Below are positions 14,598-19,319 of a DNA stretch of 19,319 bases, in pieces. A program made the position numbers and the translations under genes. Location: NCBI GenBank assembly GCA_041583135.1, contig JBFHGJ010000112.1, positions 1 through 19,319 of the forward strand. Direction: 5' to 3'. The stretch is from JABSOG01 sp041583135. Lineage in GTDB: Bacteria > Pseudomonadota > Gammaproteobacteria > Enterobacterales > Alteromonadaceae. The notes under the pieces are model-generated. The model did no database searches. It was not told the origin of the DNA and saw nothing but the letters and a program-made list of their open reading frames with translations. Every line of letters starts with the position of its first letter. Position 1 is the stretch's first letter.

Positions 14598-16121
14598 ATG
14601 GCCACACTGAATAATGCCGTACAATCGCTGGTTGACAATCTGCATAGCAAAATGACCAGCAACACGCCTTTAAGCGCTGAAGAACAAACCCTCATTGCCG
14701 CTGCCATCGATAAGCTCTCAAGCCATACCAATTGGGAAAGCGCGCTGATTGCCGTTGCCGAAGAACATCTCAACAGCGCCACCGACCATATGAGCCAAAC
14801 GCTGGCAACAGCCACCAGTGCATTGACCAGCGCCCAAGGTGACATTAACGCCGCCAAAAGCTCAATCGAAAGTCAAAGCGCCAACTTGGCACTACTACCA
14901 TCAATGGAGAGTAACCTGTTCAATGCCATTAGTGTCAACAACCAGCAAAGTCAGCAAAACATCGACCAGAGTTTTGCAGGCGTGCCAAAACCAGTATTTG
15001 GCGTAAAGCTGGTTGAAACCTCAGGCTTAAGCCAGACCAACGCACGCTCACAGGCGATTTTTGCGATTTATCAGGAAAATGGTGAAACCTACGCGACGAG
15101 ACCGGCATTTACCGTTACCAACACCTCGGAACACTACAACTTATTGCAGTACATCAAGCTGGCAGCCGACGGTTCAAGCCAAACCGTGCTTAAAAGTCAT
15201 TACGTTGATAGCGCAACGTTTTATCAAAATCCGACTTCGTATATTTACCGTTATACTAAAACCGCTTTATTGCCTTTGGCCTCGACGACCAACTCGCAAG
15301 ATATCCAATATGAGGTGGTTTACAGCACTCAAGATGCAGCCAGCACTGCGGTGGCCAACTACCATGGGGTTTATTGTGCAAGCTGCGGTTTCGATAGCGC
15401 CACTAAACCAAAACTCAATACCAATGCCACGGATCAGTGGGGGATCAGCACCTTGACCGACCACAACTGGGCGCAAATGGGTGTGCTTTACGATAATGTA
15501 AAACACTGCTTGGTAATGGTCGATGAAGCGACATCATTGTTGGTAGAAAAGTATCGTGACGGCGATATCGTCACCCAAATCAGTATCGCCAATAGCGATG
15601 CGCTGCAAGCCTATGTTAACAGCGGCGATTTTACGGTAGTACGTTTTATCTGCGTGCATATTAACTATCCACAGATTAACGTGCGATATAGCGGCGCATT
15701 ATCCAGCACCAGCATCAGCCATTACTTAGATGTCTACGGCTTCTATGGCAAACAAGCTGGTGAGATCCGCATGGCCGGCACCCAGTATAGCGCCCATTAC
15801 CGCTTTACCTCGGCGCAAAAACTCGAGCCGTTGAATTTTAACGTCACCTCAAGTGCCAGCCACTATCAAGCTTCAAGCAGCACCGGCGCTGTCAGTGGCC
15901 GCGGCAATGCCTATGTTGGCATTAGCGACTTTAATGGCAATAGCTTAGGGCTGTTTCACTACCAGTCCGACGCCGATAAGGCAGGCTCTTATCCGGGCTA
16001 TCTTGGCGGCGCTATCATGTGTATGAACCCCTACAGTAAAGTAGGTTTACTCAATGACGGTATTCTTCAATATGGCGGCAACACCTATTATGGCAATGGC
16101 CGAATTGCTAAAGCCTTTTAA
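14598..16121 (+). CDS. Tail-fibre-like protein (coiled coil plus beta-rich tip)
   Basis: Protein of 507 residues with AAGGA before the ATG. Residues 1-125 are helical with heptads (SAEEQTLIAAAIDKLSSH, TSALTSAQGDINAAKSSIE), a stalk or attachment part. Residues 130-507 are beta-rich, with aromatic and Ser/Thr/Asn repeats, and contain SAHYRF and GKQAGEIRMAGTQYSAHY, ending GNTYYGNGRIAKAF. The composition is that of a receptor-binding fibre or trimeric tip. It shows no clear similarity to the two paralogous fibres downstream apart from the helical start. The following gap carries the second 36-bp motif, so this is the last gene of the first structural block. Confidence 0.7.
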   Translation: MATLNNAVQSLVDNLHSKMTSNTPLSAEEQTLIAAAIDKLSSHTNWESALIAVAEEHLNSATDHMSQTLATATSALTSAQGDINAAKSSIESQSANLALLPSMESNLFNAISVNNQQSQQNIDQSFAGVPKPVFGVKLVETSGLSQTNARSQAIFAIYQENGETYATRPAFTVTNTSEHYNLLQYIKLAADGSSQTVLKSHYVDSATFYQNPTSYIYRYTKTALLPLASTTNSQDIQYEVVYSTQDAASTAVANYHGVYCASCGFDSATKPKLNTNATDQWGISTLTDHNWAQMGVLYDNVKHCLVMVDEATSLLVEKYRDGDIVTQISIANSDALQAYVNSGDFTVVRFICVHINYPQINVRYSGALSSTSISHYLDVYGFYGKQAGEIRMAGTQYSAHYRFTSAQKLEPLNFNVTSSASHYQASSSTGAVSGRGNAYVGISDFNGNSLGLFHYQSDADKAGSYPGYLGGAIMCMNPYSKVGLLNDGILQYGGNTYYGNGRIAKAF

Positions 16122-16167
16122 TCGATTACACGATTTGTGGAGAACTGTCAATAGGGGGGATTTACAC

Positions 16168-16203
16168 TAGACCCCAGCTTGTGCCATAATATTTCCACAC
16201 TGA
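16168..16203 (+). repeat. Copy B of the shared 36-bp motif
   Basis: TAGACCCC, 20 bases, then CACACTGA, exactly the spacing of copy A at 7349-7384. As a promoter it reads TTACAC (16162-16167), 17 bp, CATAAT (16185-16190), with a start near 16197. It lies 305 bases before the first paralogous fibre gene. As an RNA element it would be inside the long late transcript. Confidence 0.6.
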
Positions 16204-16253
16204 GAAATTCCATATAAATCAGTTAAATGCATTGGTTTAAGGCAATTTCTCAG
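16200..16253. repeat. 10-bp inverted repeat
   Basis: CTGAGAAATT (16200-16209) and AATTTCTCAG (16244-16253) are perfect inverted copies with 34 bases between. They overlap the end of motif copy B. This could be an RNA hairpin or a protein-binding dyad. Confidence 0.5.
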
Positions 16254-16507
16254 CCTCCCCCTAAAACTCTGATTTAACCAGAGCTTTGCTAAGCAAGGAA
16301 TGCTTTGCCACATACTTGACCACAGGAATGGGCCACGGTAGCCGACTAAAAATCATTCTATTGAATATCTGATACATTGCCGTGCGCTGCAATTCCTCAG
16401 GCAAGTCATTTCTGGTGCACTGATTCGGTTGCAAGGGATTAAAACAACATCTGCAACTGTGCACAAAGGGAAAATTTCAATGATGAAATGTTTAAAAGGA
16501 AAATGAA

Positions 16508-17629
16508 ATGTCTACGACACAAGAGCTGGCAGAGGTTGTCACCGCTGCCAATGTGCTCACTCAAACGGTGACAGACAAAATTGCCTCAATCGATAACCGT
16601 GTTGTGCAGTTTGAAAGCGAAGCAAGAGCAATTGCCTCGACAGCAACCGCAGAAATCTATCGTGCACGTATCGGCTCAAGCCAATCTCCGGCATTCAACA
16701 TTACGCCTAGTCCAAGCGATGATACTGGCGCTTTAGTTCAGCAAGCCTTCAGTGATGGTTACAAACATGTGTCTGTCGATTGGCCTGCCGATGGTCAAGA
16801 CCGCCACTGGAATACGGCGGTACTCATGCCAATCGGCGCCACCTTATTTATCGACGGCGCGCCATCGGGCGTCGAGCAATTGCAAGGCAGCGTTCGAACT
16901 GACAGGGCCTGTTTTAACTTCGGCCGCAGGCAAGGGACTTCAACTTTAGGCAGTCCGATGTTTTTCAAAAACACGCGGACATCAAGCGACACCTATCCTT
17001 ATAGCGACCATGTCAAAGTGTGGGATGAAACCAGCCTGATCACCGCTTCCGGCAACAACATGATCTTGTTTGGCGATGGCACCTACTTTCACGAACAAGG
17101 CGGCATGTGCGTATCGGCAGACGGTAACGGACTAATAGCAGTATCAGCCTATAGTTACGACACGCCAACCTTTGTTGGTGGCGGCGGTCACTTTAATCAG
17201 TTTTACCTCTCCGGCCCATTGGTCAACAACCGTGGTGGTACCAGTACCTGCGAAGTGCGCTTTATGAATGTCTATTTCTGTAAAGTCAGCTCTGACGGGC
17301 CACCTTTAACCGCCGACAAGGGCTTTAGGCGATTGTTAGACAAAGGCGTTGCTGGCGTGACCTCTGCTCTGCTGAATAAACAACCCTATGAGCTCACCGC
17401 AGTAGAAGCTGGATACAATGACAATGTTCATAGCGGCACGTCAATCGCATGGGTCGATCAGATGCGCGGCATTGGTACTGAAGCAGACAGACCAAGGCTG
17501 ATTGCCAATACCAGTTGGGCACACCCCGGCGGCTGGACCCTTTGTCAATTTTGGGGCGGTGAAGGACAGTGCTCATTGCAAGGGCTGGAAAGAATTGCTG
17601 GCACCGATACATGGATAGGATCGAGATAA
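16508..17629 (+). CDS. Tail fibre protein, paralogue 1
   Basis: Protein of 373 residues with AAAAGGAAAAT before the ATG. The N-terminal helix MSTTQELAEVVTAANVLTQT to about residue 55 (KIASIDNRVVQFESEARAIA) is the baseplate-attachment and trimerisation part common to many gammaproteobacterial tail fibres. Residues 60-373 are beta-rich. Blocks shared with the 17918 product include DGQDRHWNT (95-103), MPIGATL (107-113), DETSLIT, VGGGGH, FYLSGPLVNN, SSDGPPLT, GVAGVTSALLNKQ and DRPRLI. The two proteins differ by one residue in length and look about half identical by eye. Divergence is greatest in surface-like stretches and the last 20 residues. The likely role is receptor recognition. A chaperone gene follows 13 bases later. 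Confidence 0.75.
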   Translation: MSTTQELAEVVTAANVLTQTVTDKIASIDNRVVQFESEARAIASTATAEIYRARIGSSQSPAFNITPSPSDDTGALVQQAFSDGYKHVSVDWPADGQDRHWNTAVLMPIGATLFIDGAPSGVEQLQGSVRTDRACFNFGRRQGTSTLGSPMFFKNTRTSSDTYPYSDHVKVWDETSLITASGNNMILFGDGTYFHEQGGMCVSADGNGLIAVSAYSYDTPTFVGGGGHFNQFYLSGPLVNNRGGTSTCEVRFMNVYFCKVSSDGPPLTADKGFRRLLDKGVAGVTSALLNKQPYELTAVEAGYNDNVHSGTSIAWVDQMRGIGTEADRPRLIANTSWAHPGGWTLCQFWGGEGQCSLQGLERIAGTDTWIGSR

Positions 17630-17642
17630 CAAGGAATACGTT

Positions 17643-17879
17643 ATGGACAAACACGATGTCATCAATGTTTCGCTTGAGCAGTTGCAAGCCAACCGCTGGC
17701 GAGAAATTCGTCAACATCGCAACAAGCTACTGAGCCTAAGTGATGTTGAGATCAATAAACGCCTGGATGAGGGCGAAAATGTCGAACAGTGGCGCGCTTA
17801 TCGCAAGCAACTTAGGGATCTGCCGCAAACGGCAAACGACCCCCATCAGCTGGTTTGGCCAACTAAGCCGGCCAATTAG
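17643..17879 (+). CDS. Phage tail assembly chaperone (Phage_tail_APC type)
   Basis: Protein of 78 residues with AAGGA 9-10 bases before the ATG. It shows the family pattern: WREIRQHRNKLLSLSDVE (19-36), VEQWRAYRKQLRDLPQT (47-63), then DPHQLVWPTKPAN. Such proteins assist folding or attachment of tail fibres and are normally encoded directly after the fibre. Here the gene sits between two fibre paralogues and could serve both. No second copy follows the 17918 gene; the sheath gene comes next. Confidence 0.8.
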   Translation: MDKHDVINVSLEQLQANRWREIRQHRNKLLSLSDVEINKRLDEGENVEQWRAYRKQLRDLPQTANDPHQLVWPTKPAN

Positions 17880-17917
17880 GACTGGCATGACAATTCAAGG
17901 ATTCAAGGAGAAAAGAA

Positions 17918-19042
17918 ATGTCATTAACTCAAGATATCGCTGCGCTGGTTGGTGCGGCGGAGGAACTTACCGAGGAAGTTTCAAATAAAATTGCCACCAT
18001 AGACCAACGGGTGGTGCAGTTTGAAAGTGACAGTAAAGACATTGTTGCAACAGCCACCGCGTCGCTGAAAAGAGCCAAAATTGGCGTCGGTCAGCAATCA
18101 ACATTTACCGTCAACTTAACCGCCCAAGACGATGCGGGCGCACTGGTCAAGCAGGCATTTAACGACGGCCACAAACACGTTTCTGTGTATTGGAGCAACG
18201 ACGGTCAAGACCGCCATTGGAACACTTTGGTCGCAATGCCGATAGGCGCCACCTTGTATATTCACGGCCCAGCTTGTGACGTTGACAATTTGGGCGGCAG
18301 TGTACGTGCCGGTCGCGGCGCTTATGCCAGAGGTAAGGGCAATGGTACGAGCGATCAAGGTAGCCCATTAATTTTTAAAAACCTTGAACCATCGACCACC
18401 CAGCTACCTGAAAATAGTTATTTTCAGGTCATGGACGAAACTTCACTGATCACCATGGGTGGCAATAACAGCGTACAGTTTGGTGAAGGCACCTTCGTCT
18501 ACGACACCGGCGGTATGACGCCAAACCCATACGGCAACGGCTTATTTCGTTTGGAGCCGTATATCTATGATATGCCGTGCTTTATTGGCGGCGGTGGTCA
18601 CAACTGCCAATTTTACTTAGGTGGACCACTGCTCAACAACTGCGGTGCAACCTCAGTCGTCGAAATTCGTTTTATGCAGATCCACATCGTCAAACTCGAC
18701 AGTGATGGTCCTGCATTGACCGTTAACAAAGGCTTCAAAAAGCTGCTTGATAACGGCGTCAGCGGCGTCACCTCTGCCTCATTGAACAAGCAAAACTGGG
18801 AAGTTTCCAGCACAGAGGCAGCAGCCAACGACAACCAATATGGCGGTGCCAACTACAGCTGGTATCTTGCCTCACGCGGCACCGGTGAAGAAATTGACCG
18901 ACCAAGAATCGTCACCCACTACACCTGGGCTTTCGGCACAGGCTGGACATTAGTGCAAATTAACGGCGGCGTTGGTGAGTTGAGCTATGGCAACTTAGTT
19001 CAAGTCAGCGGCCGCAACCTGTACCTCGGTACTTACGATTAA
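17918..19042 (+). CDS. Tail fibre protein, paralogue 2
   Basis: Protein of 374 residues, a diverged copy of the 16508 product, preceded by AAGGAG. The N-terminal helix (MSLTQDIAALVGAAEELTEE, KIATIDQRVVQFESDSKDIV) and the core blocks DGQDRHWNTLVAMPIGATL, DETSLITMGGNN, IGGGGH, YLGGPLLNN, DSDGPALTVNKGFKKLL and SGVTSASLNKQ align without large gaps. The tip (about 330-374) differs. It may be an alternative receptor-binding protein incorporated in the same particle, or one of two fibres at different positions. It is followed after 30 bases by the sheath gene. Confidence 0.75.
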   Translation: MSLTQDIAALVGAAEELTEEVSNKIATIDQRVVQFESDSKDIVATATASLKRAKIGVGQQSTFTVNLTAQDDAGALVKQAFNDGHKHVSVYWSNDGQDRHWNTLVAMPIGATLYIHGPACDVDNLGGSVRAGRGAYARGKGNGTSDQGSPLIFKNLEPSTTQLPENSYFQVMDETSLITMGGNNSVQFGEGTFVYDTGGMTPNPYGNGLFRLEPYIYDMPCFIGGGGHNCQFYLGGPLLNNCGATSVVEIRFMQIHIVKLDSDGPALTVNKGFKKLLDNGVSGVTSASLNKQNWEVSSTEAAANDNQYGGANYSWYLASRGTGEEIDRPRIVTHYTWAFGTGWTLVQINGGVGELSYGNLVQVSGRNLYLGTYD

Positions 19043-19072
19043 CCCCCTCAATAACCCTAAAAAGGAAATACC

Positions 19073-19319
19073 ATGTCAGAATTTTTACACGGCGTTGAAG
19101 TCATCGAATTAGACTCAGGCACGCGCCCTATTCAAACCGTTAAAAGCTCAGTGATTGGTCTTATCGGCACCGCACCTGCTGCCGATGCCGCCAAGTTCCC
19201 ACTGAACACCCCGGTACTTATCGCCGGTCGCCGTGCCGATGCTGCTGGCCTTGGCACAACAGGTACCTTGCCTGCTGCCATCGATGGCGTATTCGACCAA
19301 GCTGGCGCGGCTATCATCG
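19073..19319 (+). CDS. FI: Contractile tail sheath protein (P2 FI family), 5' part only
   Basis: The first 82 codons are present, and the gene runs off the right edge. AAAGGAA precedes the ATG. FLHGVEVIELDSGTRPIQTV, VIGLIGTAPAADAAKFPLN, PVLIAGRR and GTLPAAIDGVFDQAG align, from memory, with P2 gpFI (HGVQVLEINEGTRVISTV and DADAETFPLNKPVLI). The sheath polymer contracts to drive the tube through the target envelope. Its place after the fibre block matches the J-I-H-G-FI order of P2 and R-type pyocins. The tube (FII), tape measure, gpV and gpW should follow. Confidence 0.92.
   Translation, partial: MSEFLHGVEVIELDSGTRPIQTVKSSVIGLIGTAPAADAAKFPLNTPVLIAGRRADAAGLGTTGTLPAAIDGVFDQAGAAII

Larger units (their letters stand above)
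16122..16507. promoter_or_regulatory. Non-coding gap before the duplicated fibre cassette
   Basis: These 386 bases break an otherwise tightly packed operon. They hold the second copy of the 36-bp motif, a 10-bp inverted repeat with a 34-base loop, a CTCTG/CAGAG dyad (16268-16284) and a TTGCTAAGCAA palindrome (16287-16297), and end in AAGGA before the 16508 start. A short minus-strand frame (16261-16464, GTG start) lacks a ribosome site and was not accepted. Confidence 0.55.

Noticed and set aside
14573..14857. Minus-strand 94-residue hydrophobic frame overlapping the fibre-like gene
   Set aside because: It is a shadow of the Ala/Ser-rich helical coding sequence at 14598, which has a proper ribosome site and operon context.
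16261..16464. Minus-strand 67-residue frame in the gap before the fibre cassette
   Set aside because: GTG start without a ribosome-binding site, opposite to all neighbours, no motif I recognise, and it overlaps dyad-rich control sequence.
16508..19042. Diversity-generating retroelement acting on the fibre pair
   Set aside because: No reverse transcriptase, no template/variable repeat pair and no adenine-specific pattern is visible. The copies differ throughout and look like an old duplication.

Overview
The window looks like a piece of a gammaproteobacterial chromosome, probably marine and Shewanella- or Alteromonadales-like. That placement rests on base composition near 50% GC, a TorF-type porin, an E. 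coli-type LexA box, P2-type tail genes and the general style of the proteins. It is an inference from content, because no marker gene is present.

Bases 1-6842 are host genes. A PHYHD1-like 2-oxoglutarate oxygenase is on the minus strand (150-986). A tightly coupled four-gene operon follows on the plus strand (1161-5909). It encodes a MotA/TolQ/ExbB-type proton-channel protein, a small ExbD-like protein whose membrane helix lacks the usual Asp, a second MotB/ExbD-like protein that keeps an Asp and carries a long Gln-rich linker, and an envelope-anchored protein with two formylglycine-generating-enzyme (SUMF1) folds. The overlaps and 2-bp spacing suggest one complex: an ion-driven motor coupled to a periplasmic SUMF1-fold partner. 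The layout recalls GldK/L/M of the type 9 secretion/gliding motor and the one-A, two-B subunit set of Myxococcus AglRQS, but it does not match a system I can name. An intrinsic terminator closes the operon. A TorF/Gcw_chp porin with its own terminator follows (6128-6842).

Bases 6843-7566 are non-coding and regulatory. They hold a near-consensus LexA (SOS) box at 7311-7330, a candidate promoter overlapping it, several dyads, and the first copy of a 36-bp motif.

Bases 7567 to the end are a contractile phage-tail module. A Q-like antiterminator with a Cys4 zinc knuckle and a small single-span membrane protein come first, then a hairpin with a T-rich tail. After that come P2 gpJ and gpI homologues, a small baseplate protein, a DUF4815 protein, a DPLAQTF-type structural protein, two small proteins, and a fibre-like protein (14598-16121). 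A 386-bp gap holds the second copy of the 36-bp motif. Two paralogous tail-fibre genes with a tail-assembly-chaperone gene between them follow. The start of the P2 FI-type sheath gene runs off the right edge.

No integrase, repressor, terminase, portal or capsid gene is visible, and the left edge abuts host genes through an SOS-type control region. An SOS-induced R-type tailocin or other domesticated contractile particle is therefore at least as likely as a complete prophage. What lies past 19319 would decide. The likely control logic is LexA release, then the Q-like protein, then read-through into the J-to-sheath genes, with a possible separate control point before the duplicated fibre cassette.
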